Source: Metabacillus indicus LMG 22858 (GTDB lineage Bacteria > Bacillota > Bacilli > Bacillales > Bacillaceae). From it: DNA of 64,000 nt. Numbering within the stretch: the first letter of the stretch is position 1; each line of letters opens with the position of its first letter. Shown piece by piece: positions 52,944 through 62,513 of this stretch. The notes beneath the pieces were generated by a model that was given only the letters and a program-made list of their open reading frames with translations, was not told where the DNA came from and made no database searches. The stretch is taken from assembly GCF_000708755.2 (NCBI RefSeq), contig NZ_JGVU02000022.1:124001-188000 (forward strand). Reading direction: 5' to 3'. The translations under genes and the position numbers were made by a program.

Positions 52944-54998
52944 TTGGACAAGCAGAGTAAAAACAGCAAGGATGAGCAGCTGGAAGCATACCGGGTTGAT
53001 GATAAAGACGGGAACATGACCACCAATCAGGGGCTTAAGGTTTCAGATGACGAGCATTCTCTAAAAGCTGGCGATCGCGGGCCCACACTGATGGAGGACT
53101 TTCATTTCCGGGAAAAGATGACCCATTTCGACCACGAGCGGATTCCGGAGCGCGCTGTCCATGCAATGGGCTACGGGGCACACGGGTATTTCCAGGTATA
53201 CGAGCCGATGAAGGAATTTACGATGGCGGGATTTTTGCAGGATCCTTCGGTTAAAACACCTGTATTCGTACGGTTTTCAACGGTGGCTGGCTCAAAAGGG
53301 TCTGCAGATACAGTCAGGGATGTCAGGGGATTTGCCGTGAAGTTTTATACGGAAGAGGGAAACTATGATCTGGTCGGGAACAATATCCCAGTCTTTTTCA
53401 TCCAGGATGCGATTAAATTTCCGGATCTCGTCCATGCGGTAAAGCCGGAGCCTCATAATGAAATGCCCCAGGCCTCATCTGCGCATGACACGTTCTGGGA
53501 CTTCATTGCCAACAATCAGGAATCGGCACACATGATGATGTGGGCGATGTCTGACCGGGCGATTCCCCGCAGCTACCGGATGATGGAAGGATTCGGCGTA
53601 CATACATTCAGGTTTGTCAATGAGGAAGGAAAAGCACGATTTGTAAAATTCCACTGGAAACCGAAGCTCGGCGTGCATTCTCTAGTATGGGACGAAGCCC
53701 AGAAGCTTGCCGGAAAAGATCCTGATTTTCACAGAAGAGATCTTTACGAATCCATCGAGAACGGTGACTATCCAGAATACGAGCTTGGAGTTCAGATGAT
53801 TGAGGAAGAGGACGAATTCAAATTCGACTTTGATCTCCTTGATGCAACGAAACTATGGCCGGAGGAAATCGTACCCGTTAAAATCATCGGTAAAATGACG
53901 CTCGACCGCAATCAGGATAATGTGTTTGCCGAATCGGAGCAGGTTGCGTTCCATCCGGGACATGTCGTGCCGGGCATTGATTTTACAAATGACCCGCTGC
54001 TGCAGGGGCGTCTCTTTTCCTACACAGATACACAGATTACAAGACTTGGCGGTCCGAACTTCCATGAGATTCCGATCAACCGTCCTGTCTGTCCATTTCA
54101 TAACAACCAGCGGGACGGCATGCACCGCATGACCATAAACCGCGGTCAGACGGCCTACCATCAGAACTCGCTTGCCCAAAACGCTCCGCGTCCTGCAACG
54201 CGGGAGCAAGGCGGATATGTCCACTATCAGGAAAAAGTGGATGGACGGAAGATCCGCCAGCGCAGCGAGAGCTTTAAAGATCATTTCTCGCAGGCTAAGC
54301 TGTTCTGGAACAGCATGACAGAAGTTGAAAAGCAGCATATGATTTCTGCCTTCCGCTTTGAGCTCGGCAAAGTAAAAAGCAAGAGCGTTCAGCAGCAGGT
54401 CGTTCATATGATCAGCTGCATTGACAGCACACTTGCCGGTGAAGTGGCTGAGGGGATTGGCGCTTCGGTGCCGAATGAGCAAACGGAATCAGGCGTCACT
54501 CTTGAGTCTCCGGCACTTAGCCAGGAAAAAACGGTCAAAGTTCCCGATACGCGCAAAGTGGCAGTGCTTGCTGAAGACGGCTACGATTCGGCTTCCCTGA
54601 ACGCTTTTATTAGTAAGATGAAAGAAACAGGAATGATGCCTGAAGTCATCAGCCATACGCTGAGTCCGCTGAAAAGTGAGGGCGGCGAAGAGCTTGAGGT
54701 TGATCATACCTTCCTCACAAGTGATTCCATTCTGTTCGACTCATTTTATGTAGCGGGCGGGCAGAAGAGTAAAGAGCTCCTGCTCGGCAAAAAAGACGCC
54801 GCAGCATTTCTAAAAGAAGGATTCAGTCATTTTAAGCCAATTGGAGCTGCCTATGAAGCTGCAGAAGTACTTGAAGCAGCGGGAATAGCTAATGGTCCCG
54901 GCGTTATTGTAGCAGAACAATCACAAGATCCGGCGGTATTCTCTGATGCATTTATCAGTGCAGCAGCCGATCACCGTCATTGGGATCGGGAAGTTTGA
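52944..54998 (+). CDS. katE: Large-subunit catalase KatE (HPII type)
   Basis: Heme catalase degrading hydrogen peroxide; 684 aa from the TTG at 52944. Catalytic His in [16 protein letters not shown], Asn in [12 protein letters not shown], and proximal Tyr in [14 protein letters not shown]. The C-terminal part (from about 525) is the flavodoxin/PfpI-like domain of large catalases ([18 protein letters not shown]). Start: TTG at 52944 follows GGAAGGGATGAG and gives a family-like N-terminus; in-frame ATGs at 52875 and 52935 are less well placed. Confidence 0.93.
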   Translation: MDKQSKNSKDEQLEAYRVDDKDGNMTTNQGLKVSDDEHSLKAGDRGPTLMEDFHFREKMTHFDHERIPERAVHAMGYGAHGYFQVYEPMKEFTMAGFLQDPSVKTPVFVRFSTVAGSKGSADTVRDVRGFAVKFYTEEGNYDLVGNNIPVFFIQDAIKFPDLVHAVKPEPHNEMPQASSAHDTFWDFIANNQESAHMMMWAMSDRAIPRSYRMMEGFGVHTFRFVNEEGKARFVKFHWKPKLGVHSLVWDEAQKLAGKDPDFHRRDLYESIENGDYPEYELGVQMIEEEDEFKFDFDLLDATKLWPEEIVPVKIIGKMTLDRNQDNVFAESEQVAFHPGHVVPGIDFTNDPLLQGRLFSYTDTQITRLGGPNFHEIPINRPVCPFHNNQRDGMHRMTINRGQTAYHQNSLAQNAPRPATREQGGYVHYQEKVDGRKIRQRSESFKDHFSQAKLFWNSMTEVEKQHMISAFRFELGKVKSKSVQQQVVHMISCIDSTLAGEVAEGIGASVPNEQTESGVTLESPALSQEKTVKVPDTRKVAVLAEDGYDSASLNAFISKMKETGMMPEVISHTLSPLKSEGGEELEVDHTFLTSDSILFDSFYVAGGQKSKELLLGKKDAAAFLKEGFSHFKPIGAAYEAAEVLEAAGIANGPGVIVAEQSQDPAVFSDAFISAAADHRHWDREV

Positions 54999-55004
54999 CG
55001 ATGG

Positions 55005-55033
55005 AGACACTGAGAAATCAGTGTCTTTTTTTT
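55005..55033 (+). terminator. Terminator after katE
   Basis: AGACACTGA / TCAGTGTCT, 4-nt loop, eight T. Confidence 0.92.
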
Positions 55034-55096
55034 CTATTTATAGGGGTTTGTATGTTCACGTTTGTTTTGCAGCATTTTATGGTCGTGGATTATAGA

Positions 55097-55428
55097 GAAA
55101 GTGCTGTAAGCGGCGGTTAAGCGCACAAACGCGGTTATGGAAAAGGAGAAAGTGTTGTTAAAGGCGGTTAAGAACACTAACGTGGTTAGGAAGAAGAGGG
55201 AAAGTGCTGCAAGCGGTGGTTAAGCGCATAAACGCGGATATAGAAAAAGGAGAATTTTGCTGTTAAAGGTGGTTAAGAACACTAACGTGGTTAGGAAGAA
55301 GAGGGAAAGTGCTGTAAACGAAGGTTAAGCGCACAATCGTAGCCCCCAAAAATAGCAAAAGTGTTGTAAACGGAGTTTAAGAACACAAACGTAATTAATG
55401 AAAATCGAGAAAGTGCTGTAAAAGTCCG
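55097..55428. repeat. 52-bp tandem repeat array 4 (7 units)
   Basis: The GAAAGTG anchor is at 55097, 55148, 55200, 55252, 55305, 55357 and 55409: steps 51, 52, 52, 53, 52, 52. Two unit types alternate: a with GCGCACAAACGCGG, and b with the dyad AGTGTT-G-TTAA ... TTAA-G-AACACT. It lies between the katE terminator and convergent yhfH. Same family as array 3. Confidence 0.88.
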
Positions 55429-55429
55429 C

Positions 55430-55459
55430 AAAAAAAAGAAAGGACAATGTATCCTTTCT
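55430..55459 (-). terminator. Terminator after yhfH
   Basis: AGAAAGGA / TCCTTTCT stem, with T-run on the minus strand. Confidence 0.75.
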
Positions 55460-55487
55460 CAAAAATATAGGTATAGGATCGGTATGG

Positions 55488-55622
55488 TTACAGGCTGCCG
55501 ACGTTCATGCACTTATCGCAAGTATTGCCGTAGCACTCGTGCTGCTCTTCAATCTTTTCCCCGCACTCAAGACATTTTTTCGCCGGCAGGTTTTTGAAAA
55601 ATTCAGTCATTTTAACTAACAT
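55488..55622 (-). CDS. yhfH: YhfH-like small zinc-ribbon protein
   Basis: 44 aa (MLVKMTEFFKNLPAKKCLEC ... MNVGSL). Cysteines form C17-x2-C20 and C30, C35-x2-C38, enough for one zinc site. This matches the YhfH family in sequence type (EFFKxLPxKxCxxCG, EQHECYGNTC) and in its place before yhfI. GGAGGGG is about seven bases before the ATG. Function unknown. Confidence 0.85.
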   Translation of the reverse strand: MLVKMTEFFKNLPAKKCLECGEKIEEQHECYGNTCDKCMNVGSL

Positions 55623-55814
55623 TGGTATCCCCTCCAAGTTGTTATTACACACATTGTATTATAACAGATAGAGGTATGTCAACATCTGTTTTGTAACAAT
55701 GTGCTTCTTTTCAAAAAATGGGCTGCTGTCTGCATGTTTATAGTGGCCTCAGCTTGCGCTTATCAGCGGAAAATGGGTATATTGTAAGATAGGAATGAGC
55801 GAGGGAGGATTCAC

Positions 55815-56555
55815 ATGAAAATAACGGTTGTTGGTTTTTGGGGAGGATTTCCTGCTGTTAATGAAGCTTCTTCCGGATACCTGTTTGAATCAGATGGTTT
55901 CCGGCTCTTAGTTGATTGCGGAAGCGCGGTTTTATCCCAGCTGCAGAATTATGCAAAACCGGAAGAAATCGATGCGGTAATTCTGTCTCATTATCACCAT
56001 GATCATATTGCTGATGTAGGGCCGCTGCAATTTGCCAGACTTGTTGGATCCTTTATGAATAAAAGCAGCAGGACGCTGCCTATATACGGCCATTCAGCTG
56101 ATGCAGAAGCATTTGCAGGGCTTACATACAAAGAAGTAACGGCAGGGAAAGCATATAATCCGGAAGAATCCATCCAGATTGGGCCTTTTCACATCCGTTT
56201 TATGAAAACAAAGCATCCGGTAGACTGCTATGCGATGCGGATTTCGGATGGTTCATCAGAAGTAGTTTACACGGCTGACTCAAGCTACAGAGAAGAGTTT
56301 GTGCCATTTTCAAAAGATGCGGATCTTCTGCTGTGCGAATGCAATTTTTACGGAGATATGGACGGCTCGTCGGCCGGGCATATGAACAGTCTTGATGCCG
56401 GCAAACTTGCTGAGCATGCTTCTGTAAAGGAACTGATCCTGACTCACCTTCCTCATTTCGGAGAAGTGTCAAATCTCGTAAGTGAGGCCGAAACGATTTA
56501 CAAAGGTCCTGTCCGTCTTGCAGCATCCGGCCTGCAATGGACAAAGGGCAATTAG
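55815..56555 (+). CDS. yhfI: MBL-fold metal-dependent hydrolase YhfI
   Basis: 246-residue metallo-beta-lactamase fold protein of the RNase Z-like group. Metal motif SHYHHDHIAD near residues 58-67, later His in TKHPVDCYA near 134, Asp in YTADSSY near 153, and ILTHLPHF near 212. ATG behind GGGAGGA. It ends 12 bp before lplJ. Substrate unknown. Confidence 0.88.
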   Translation: MKITVVGFWGGFPAVNEASSGYLFESDGFRLLVDCGSAVLSQLQNYAKPEEIDAVILSHYHHDHIADVGPLQFARLVGSFMNKSSRTLPIYGHSADAEAFAGLTYKEVTAGKAYNPEESIQIGPFHIRFMKTKHPVDCYAMRISDGSSEVVYTADSSYREEFVPFSKDADLLLCECNFYGDMDGSSAGHMNSLDAGKLAEHASVKELILTHLPHFGEVSNLVSEAETIYKGPVRLAASGLQWTKGN

Positions 56556-56567
56556 GAGGAAAAGTAC

Positions 56568-57557
56568 ATGCTGTTTATTGATAATAAAGGAATAACGGAT
56601 CCGAGAATCAATCTGGCCATAGAAGAGTATTGCCTGAAAAATCTTGATCCTGAGCAATCTTATTTGCTTTTTTACATTAACGAACCTTCCATTATCATCG
56701 GAAAAAATCAAAATACTATTGAAGAAATCAACACAAAGTATGTGGAAGAGCAGGGTCTTCATGTTGTGCGGAGGCTTTCAGGCGGGGGTGCGGTTTATCA
56801 TGATCTTGGAAACCTGAACTTCAGCTTTATTACAAAAGATGACGGAGACAGCTTCCACAACTTCAAAAAATTCACTGAGCCTGTGACACGGGCATTGAAG
56901 CGTCTTGGTGTAGATGCAGAGCTGAGCGGCCGCAATGATATCCTTGCTGAAGGCAGAAAGATTTCAGGAAATGCCCAGTTTTCTACAAAGGGCAGAATGT
57001 TCAGCCATGGAACGCTGCTGTTTGATTCGGAAATGGAAAACGTCGTGTCCGCGCTGAAAGTGAAAAAGGACAAGATCGAATCAAAAGGAATTAAATCCAT
57101 TCGCAGCCGTGTGGCAAACATCAGTGAATTTCTTGAAGAGAAGATCACGATTGAGGAATTCAGAGAACTGATTCTGCGCTATATTTTTGATACAGACGGC
57201 GAAATTCCGCAATACGTTTTAACGGAAGCGGATTGGGAAAACATCCATGCTCTTTCTGAGGAACGCTATCAGAACTGGAACTGGAATTACGGCAAATCGC
57301 CATCCTTTAACCTCCAGCATTCCCACCGCTTTCCGATCGGACAGATTGACATCCGTCTGGAAGTGAAGAAAGGCAAAATCGAAAACTGCAAAATCTTCGG
57401 AGACTTTTTCGGAGTGGGTGATGTTGAAGAAATCGAAAACCTTCTCACCGGCCTGCAATATGACCGTTCTTCCATAGAAACGGCTTTGAGGGACACAGAT
57501 ATCAAACATTATTTCGGCAATATTGAAAAAGAACAATTTATTGAGCTTATTTATTGA
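56568..57557 (+). CDS. lplJ: Lipoate-protein ligase LplJ
   Basis: Attaches free lipoate to E2 and GcvH proteins via lipoyl-AMP. 329 aa. Lipoate-binding RRLSGGGAVYHDLGNLNFSF near residue 66, and the catalytic Lys in RKISGNAQ near 130. C-terminal accessory domain present. ATG behind TAGGAGG. Probably an operon with yhfI. Confidence 0.94.
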   Translation: MLFIDNKGITDPRINLAIEEYCLKNLDPEQSYLLFYINEPSIIIGKNQNTIEEINTKYVEEQGLHVVRRLSGGGAVYHDLGNLNFSFITKDDGDSFHNFKKFTEPVTRALKRLGVDAELSGRNDILAEGRKISGNAQFSTKGRMFSHGTLLFDSEMENVVSALKVKKDKIESKGIKSIRSRVANISEFLEEKITIEEFRELILRYIFDTDGEIPQYVLTEADWENIHALSEERYQNWNWNYGKSPSFNLQHSHRFPIGQIDIRLEVKKGKIENCKIFGDFFGVGDVEEIENLLTGLQYDRSSIETALRDTDIKHYFGNIEKEQFIELIY

Positions 57558-57566
57558 GCGTGAAGG

Positions 57567-57591
57567 GCGTCCTTTTTTAGGGCGCTTTTTT
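57567..57591 (+). terminator. Terminator after lplJ
   Basis: GCGTCC / GGGCGC (one G-U pair) with a T-run. Confidence 0.65.
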
Positions 57592-57654
57592 ATTGATTGA
57601 TGGGAAATATGCTGCTCAGATTATCTCCTCGGCACGGCCTTGGTTGTCCTGGAA

Positions 57655-58068
57655 TGGAAATAACCCTTCATCGAGATCCACTCTGTGCGAATGTCACAAA
57701 GCCGCGTGGAAATGACCCTTCATCGAGATCCACTCTGTGCGAATGTCACAAAGCCGTGTGGAAATGACCCTTCAGCATAATCAAATCTGTGCGAAGGTCA
57801 CAAAGGCGCGTGGAAATGACCCTTCATCGAGATCCACTCCGTGCGAAGGTCACAAAGCCGCGTGGAAATGACCCTTCATCGAGATCCACTCTGTGCGAAT
57901 GTCACAAAGCCGTGTGGAAATGACCCTTCAGCATGATCAAATCTGTGCGAAGGTCACAAAGGCGCGTGGAAATGACCCTTCAGCATGATCAAATCTGTAC
58001 GAAGGTCACAAAGGCGCGTGGAAATGACCCTTCAGCATGATCAACTCTGTGCGAAGGTCACAATCCGT
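57655..58068. repeat. 52-bp tandem repeat array 5 (8 units)
   Basis: ACCCTTC is at 57663, 57715, 57767, 57819, 57871, 57923, 57975 and 58027: seven steps, each exactly 52. Two unit types differ in the middle: TCGAGATCCACTCTG and AGCATGATCAAATCTG; units 1-3 and 4-6 follow the same order. TGACC(C)TTC pairs with GAAGGTCA. Lies between the lplJ terminator and the lcfB promoter. Same family as array 2. Confidence 0.92.
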
Positions 58069-58127
58069 CATAGAATCTCCCGCGTTCACAATTCAGCAAA
58101 TTTCTCCCATATCCGCCAAGCCGTTTG

Positions 58128-58156
58128 TTGAGAATTTTTCCGTCATAAAATATAAT
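58128..58156 (+). promoter_or_regulatory. SigA promoter of lcfB
   Basis: TTGAGA, 17 bp, TATAAT. Confidence 0.75.
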
Positions 58157-58180
58157 AGATTTATAGTTTTAAATTTTTAG

Positions 58181-58206
58181 AAAATGAATGGCTGTTCATT
58201 CATTTT
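58181..58206 (+). promoter_or_regulatory. FadR (YsiA) operator ahead of lcfB
   Basis: AAAATGAATG-GCTGTT-CATTCATTTT, a perfect 10-bp inverted repeat. It fits the B. subtilis FadR box TGAATGAMTANTCATTCA at 16 of 18 positions. It lies downstream of the promoter, so FadR would block transcription until long-chain acyl-CoA binds it. Confidence 0.78.
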
Positions 58207-58222
58207 CGCAAGGGGTGGGAGA

Positions 58223-59779
58223 ATGAATTTACTATCACAGCTGTCTCTGTCTGCACAGAAGTACGGAGGCAAGCCGGCGTTTATTTTTGAAGGGAAAGAA
58301 ACGTCGTACGGGGAACTTGATGTGCTGATCAGCAAATTCGCTGACAGTCTGCAGCAGCTTGGGGTCAAAAAGGGGGATCATCTTGCGCTTGTGCTTGGCA
58401 ATTCTCCGTATTTCGTGATTTCTCTTTATGGGGCAATGCGTGCGGGGGCTACGGTTATACCAATCAATCCAATTTACACACCGGATGAAATCGGGTACAT
58501 ATTGAACAATGGTGATGTAAAGACAATTGTCACACTTGATGTGCTGCTTCCGCTTTTTGAAAAAATGAATGGGGTTCTGCCTCAGGTCGAGCATATTATC
58601 TCATGTGAAACACCGCCGTCAGAAGCAAAGAGCGGGTTAGATGCGTCTTCGCTGTCAATCAGCCCAAAATTGAAATCGTTTACAAGTATTGTAGCCCAAG
58701 CTGGCGCAAACCCGGCTGAAGTTACGCTTGAAGACGATGACACGGCTGTCATTCTCTATACATCAGGCACGACAGGAAAGCCGAAAGGTGCTATGCTGAC
58801 GCATAAAAACCTGTACAGCAATGCACGTGATGTAGGTTCTTACTTGAAAATGAACGACGGGGACAAAGTCGTGGCGACACTTCCAATGTTCCACGTATTC
58901 TGTCTGACGGTTTCGCTTAACGCGCCGCTGATCAGCGGTGCGACACTGCTGATCGTTCCGCGCTTTAGCCCTGCTGAAATCTTTAAGCTTGTTAAAACGT
59001 ATGAAGCAACTGTTTTTGCAGGAGTGCCGACGATGTATAATTTCCTTCTTCAGCATGAAGGCGGAGACAAAGAGGATCTTCGGACCCTCAGATTGTGCAT
59101 TTCCGGCGGAGCTTCGATGCCGGTTGCTCTATTAAAAGGATTTGAACAGAAATTTAATGTCGTTGTGTCGGAAGGGTATGGCTTATCGGAAGCTTCTCCT
59201 GTTACCTGCTTTAATCCGCTGGACCGTCCGAGAAAGGCCGGATCTATTGGGACAAACATTTTAAACGTTGAAAACAAAGTGGTGAATGAGCTTGGTGAGG
59301 AAGTGCCTCCAGGACAGGTAGGGGAACTGATCGTCAAGGGCCCGAATGTCATGAAAGGCTACTATAACATGCCTGAGGAAACAGCCCATACGATTCGCAA
59401 TGGCTGGCTTTACACAGGGGATCTTGCGACGATGGATGAGGAAGGCTATTTCACAATTGTCGACCGCAAGAAAGATATGGTGATTGTCGGCGGGTACAAT
59501 GTTTATCCGCGCGAAGTGGAGGAAGTTCTCTACAGCCACCCGGGTGTAGTGGAAGCTGCGGTTGTCGGCGTGCCTGACCCGAATCAGGGAGAAGCTGTGA
59601 AATGCTTTGTAGTTGTAAAAGACAAATTAATGACAGAAGAAGGGCTGAAAGCGCACTGCCGCGAGCATCTGGCGAAGTATAAAGTCCCTGGCTCCATCGA
59701 ATTTCTGGAGGAGCTTCCAAAGAATACGACTGGAAAAATCCTGCGCAGAGCACTTAAGGATCAGGTACTTCAAAAATAG
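58223..59779 (+). CDS. lcfB: Long-chain fatty-acid-CoA ligase LcfB
   Basis: 518 aa, resembling B. subtilis LcfB (YhfL) over its length. AMP-binding loop [14 protein letters not shown] near residue 178, [16 protein letters not shown] near 310, [14 protein letters not shown], and the C-terminal Lys in [11 protein letters not shown]. Start: the ATG at 58223 follows AAGGGGTGGGAG; an upstream ATG at 58184 lies in the FadR operator. Followed after 17 bp by an enoyl-CoA hydratase gene. Confidence 0.94.
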   Translation: MNLLSQLSLSAQKYGGKPAFIFEGKETSYGELDVLISKFADSLQQLGVKKGDHLALVLGNSPYFVISLYGAMRAGATVIPINPIYTPDEIGYILNNGDVKTIVTLDVLLPLFEKMNGVLPQVEHIISCETPPSEAKSGLDASSLSISPKLKSFTSIVAQAGANPAEVTLEDDDTAVILYTSGTTGKPKGAMLTHKNLYSNARDVGSYLKMNDGDKVVATLPMFHVFCLTVSLNAPLISGATLLIVPRFSPAEIFKLVKTYEATVFAGVPTMYNFLLQHEGGDKEDLRTLRLCISGGASMPVALLKGFEQKFNVVVSEGYGLSEASPVTCFNPLDRPRKAGSIGTNILNVENKVVNELGEEVPPGQVGELIVKGPNVMKGYYNMPEETAHTIRNGWLYTGDLATMDEEGYFTIVDRKKDMVIVGGYNVYPREVEEVLYSHPGVVEAAVVGVPDPNQGEAVKCFVVVKDKLMTEEGLKAHCREHLAKYKVPGSIEFLEELPKNTTGKILRRALKDQVLQK

Positions 59780-59796
59780 CCGGGGGGAAGTCTGTT

Positions 59797-60567
59797 TTGA
59801 CAAATATTCTATACTCTGTGGAAAAAAATCTTGCGGTCGTTACGCTGAACAGACCGGAAGTGTTCAACTGTTTCAACTACGAAACGCTTCTTCAGCTTGA
59901 GGAGGCAGTAGAAGATATTCGGACAAACGAGGAAGTAAGGGCCGTTATTTTTACAGGGTCAGGAGATAAAGCCTTTTGTGCCGGAGCTGATTTGAAGGAA
60001 CGAAAAACGCTGACTGATCAGCAGGTGAAACGTAACCTTTTTAAAATAGGAGAAGTTTTCACAAAAATCGATGCCTTGCCTCAGCCGACTATTGCAGCCA
60101 TCAATGGCTATGCATTCGGGGGCGGCATGGAGCTTGCTCTGTCATGTGATTTCCGAATCATAGCTGATGGAACGTCAGTCGGCCTTACAGAGACTGGACT
60201 CGGAATTATTCCGGGCGCAGGCGGAACGCAGCGTCTCCCGAGAATCATTGGGGAGGCAAAGGCGCTGGAGCTGATTTTAACTGCGAGGAAAATGACTTCC
60301 GAGCAGGCAGCAGCCTATGGACTTGCCTTGAAAACGGCTCCGAATGCGCTCGAAGCGGCTAAGGAGCTTGCTGAGGAAATTCTTAAAAATGCACCAATTG
60401 CCCTGCAGCAGGCAAAGTTTGCCGTTAAACAGGGAATGAATGCAGATCTTCAGACCGGCCTTCATATTGAACGCAAAGCATATGAAGTCACGATTCCGAC
60501 GGAAGACCGCCTCGAGGCATTAGCCGCGTTCAGCGAAAAAAGAAAACCCGTTTTTAAAGGAAAGTGA
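59797..60567 (+). CDS. Enoyl-CoA hydratase
   Basis: Hydrates trans-2-enoyl-CoA in beta-oxidation. 256 aa, crotonase fold. Oxyanion segments FCAGADLKE and INGYAFGGGMELA; both catalytic glutamates are present (GGGMELA and GLTETGLGIIPGAGGTQRLP). TTG start behind CCGGGGGGAAG. Co-transcribed with lcfB, so it should also be under FadR control. It supplies the true hydratase that the YhaR-type protein seems unable to be. Confidence 0.92.
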   Translation: MTNILYSVEKNLAVVTLNRPEVFNCFNYETLLQLEEAVEDIRTNEEVRAVIFTGSGDKAFCAGADLKERKTLTDQQVKRNLFKIGEVFTKIDALPQPTIAAINGYAFGGGMELALSCDFRIIADGTSVGLTETGLGIIPGAGGTQRLPRIIGEAKALELILTARKMTSEQAAAYGLALKTAPNALEAAKELAEEILKNAPIALQQAKFAVKQGMNADLQTGLHIERKAYEVTIPTEDRLEALAAFSEKRKPVFKGK

Positions 60568-60570
60568 GAA

Positions 60571-60596
60571 AAAAGCAGCCTGAGGCTGCTTTTTTC
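60571..60596 (+). terminator. Terminator after the lcfB operon
   Basis: AAAAGCAGCC-TGA-GGCTGCTTTT with T-run. Confidence 0.9.
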
Positions 60597-60657
60597 TTGT
60601 TTATCAAATAATAAAGAATAATAGGGCTGTGGATAACATAACAAAGTTATCATCGGC

Positions 60658-60769
60658 AAGCGGAAGCGCCTAGATCCTCTGTCAGAACAAATCCGTCAAA
60701 AAAGTCAAAACCGGACTTTTCCGCCGGATTCTTATCTGCCTATCGGATCTGACCAAGGCGCTTCCGCTT
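60658..60769. repeat. Dispersed repeat R1, copy 3 (complete, with terminal inverted repeats)
   Basis: 112 bp with perfect 13-bp ends AAGCGGAAGCGCC and GGCGCTTCCGCTT. Nested inner pairs follow (GATCC / GGATC, AATCCG / CGGATT, AAAAGTC / GACTTTT), so the whole element can fold into one long imperfect hairpin. MITE-like in shape, without coding capacity. Confidence 0.75.
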
Positions 60770-60852
60770 TTGTTATTATGTCTGAATATTTCCTATTGTT
60801 CAAAATATTATACAAATGTATACTATAAAAAACATATTGAAAGGAATTAGAT

Positions 60853-61404
60853 ATGAAATCCTTGCAGGAGCAGATTGGCTACAACTTAAAAAGCATCAGG
60901 AAAATGCGGCAGTACAGTCTTGATCAGCTTTCGGGCGTCACAGGAGTGAGCAAGGGGATGCTTGCCCAAATTGAAAAAGGGCAGTCAAGTCCGACCGTCA
61001 ACACGCTGTGGAAAATCGCTAACGGCCTCGGGGTATCTTTTTCATCTCTTGTTGAGGAAGAGACCTCCGGAATCTCGATTGTCCGCAGAGAAGAAAAGGC
61101 CGCTTTGCAGGACGTAAACGACAAGTATCATGTATTTCCTTATTTTCCTTACGACCAGCAGAAGAAATTTGAAGTGTTTCTGCTTGAGCTTTTGCCGGGC
61201 TGCCGGCATGTATCGCAGCAGCATTTGAGCGGAGCGGAAGAATACATGTTTGTCAGTGAAGGGGAAATGGCTGTTTCAATTGGAGACGATTACTATGAAC
61301 TTGTAAAAGGCGATTCAATGAAATTCACAGCTAACCGGGAGCATGTATATGAAAATAAGACAGAAGCGGTTTCATCATGCTTTCTGCTTATCTATTATCC
61401 ATAA
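60853..61404 (+). CDS. XRE family regulator with cupin domain
   Basis: 183 aa. HTH_3 at residues 8-62 (SLDQLSGVTGVSKGMLAQIE) and a C-terminal cupin about 105-180 (HLSGAEEYMFVSEGEMAVSI, then GDSMKF). This HTH-cupin design often controls a neighbouring transporter. The stop is 17 bp before azlC in the same direction, so it is probably the regulator of azlCD and part of the operon. Confidence 0.88.
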   Translation: MKSLQEQIGYNLKSIRKMRQYSLDQLSGVTGVSKGMLAQIEKGQSSPTVNTLWKIANGLGVSFSSLVEEETSGISIVRREEKAALQDVNDKYHVFPYFPYDQQKKFEVFLLELLPGCRHVSQQHLSGAEEYMFVSEGEMAVSIGDDYYELVKGDSMKFTANREHVYENKTEAVSSCFLLIYYP

Positions 61405-61421
61405 GGAGAGGAGTAATCAGG

Positions 61422-62141
61422 ATGGCGGAAACAGCGTTTATAAGAAAACAGACGCACTTTTCAGAGGGAATGGCAGCGGGACTCAGCATTGCGATCGGGT
61501 ATATGCCGGTGGCGCTGACATTCGGCCTGCTTGCGGGGGATACAGGACTGACCCTTTCTGAAACGGTGATGATGAGCATTTTTGTGTTTGCAGGTGCCGC
61601 ACAATACATATCGCTCAGCCTGCTTGCGGCAGGCACGGGCATTTTTGAAATTGTGTTTACGACGTTCATTGTGAACATCCGGCATTTCTTAATGTCAGCC
61701 TCTCTGAATGAAAAGGTGGAGGAGGACAGTCTTTGGAAAAAGGCTCTTTACTCATTCGGCATCACAGATGAAACCTTTTCCGTAGCTTCGGTTAAAGAGG
61801 GAACGGTATCTGCGGGATATATGTTCGGGCTTATTTTTATTTCATACTCAAGCTGGGTTGTTTTTTCCGGTGTCGGCCATATGATTGGCGCAAATCTTCC
61901 GGAGACCCTGCAGGAAAGAATGTCGGTTGCGCTTTATGCGATGTTTATCGGGCTGCTCGTCCCGTCAATGAAAAAGCAGCGGAAGGTCGTGTTTTTAGCG
62001 GGAGCGGCAGCCATTTTTAATTCCGTTTTCTATCTGACAGGCTCTCTTTCAACAGGCTGGTCAATTGTCCTGTCCACTCTGTTATCGGCTGTCTTAGTTG
62101 AACTTGCTTATTCAAAGGGGGGCAAGCGGCATGCTGAGTAA
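61422..62141 (+). CDS. azlC: AzlC family branched-chain amino acid exporter subunit
   Basis: 239 aa, about seven membrane helices. AzlC core: GMAAGLSIAIGYMPVALTFG and the FAGAAQYISLSLLA segment near residue 62. Works with AzlD to export branched-chain amino acids or analogues. Start: the ATG at 61422 follows AGGAGAGGAG; an upstream in-frame start at 61377 lies inside the regulator gene. Overlaps azlD by 11 bp. Confidence 0.9.
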   Translation: MAETAFIRKQTHFSEGMAAGLSIAIGYMPVALTFGLLAGDTGLTLSETVMMSIFVFAGAAQYISLSLLAAGTGIFEIVFTTFIVNIRHFLMSASLNEKVEEDSLWKKALYSFGITDETFSVASVKEGTVSAGYMFGLIFISYSSWVVFSGVGHMIGANLPETLQERMSVALYAMFIGLLVPSMKKQRKVVFLAGAAAIFNSVFYLTGSLSTGWSIVLSTLLSAVLVELAYSKGGKRHAE

Positions 62142-62436
62142 TATAATGATGATGATTCTCGGAATGGCCATTGTCACTTATCTTCCAAGAATGATCCCTC
62201 TTGTTGCGCTGAGCGGTATAGATCTGCCGCCTTTTGTTCAGAATGTATTGCGGAATGTTCCGTTTGCAACGCTCGGAGCCCTGATTTTGCCCGGTGTCTT
62301 TTTTATACAGGAGGATATTTGGTTCGGGGCAGTTGGCGCAGCGGCTGCATTTGCAGTCGCCTATTTTGGTGTGAATGTCATTATTGTCGTCATGAGTTCC
62401 ATTTTAACCCTTATCGTGTACGGGCTCCTGTTTTAA
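62131..62436 (+). CDS. azlD: AzlD family transporter subunit
   Basis: 101 aa, three to four helices, second subunit of the AzlCD exporter. Characteristic TYLPRMIPL near residue 17 and VPFATLGALILPGV. Start: the ATG at 62131 lies within the last codons of azlC, after AAAGGGGGG, so it is translationally coupled. Confidence 0.9.
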   Translation: MLSNIMMMILGMAIVTYLPRMIPLVALSGIDLPPFVQNVLRNVPFATLGALILPGVFFIQEDIWFGAVGAAAAFAVAYFGVNVIIVVMSSILTLIVYGLLF

Positions 62437-62513
62437 TCCGGACGAATAAGTTCTAACTCTGCCGCTTTCACACTACACTAGTACAAAGAGCTTGTTCGGG
62501 GGAGGACAACATC

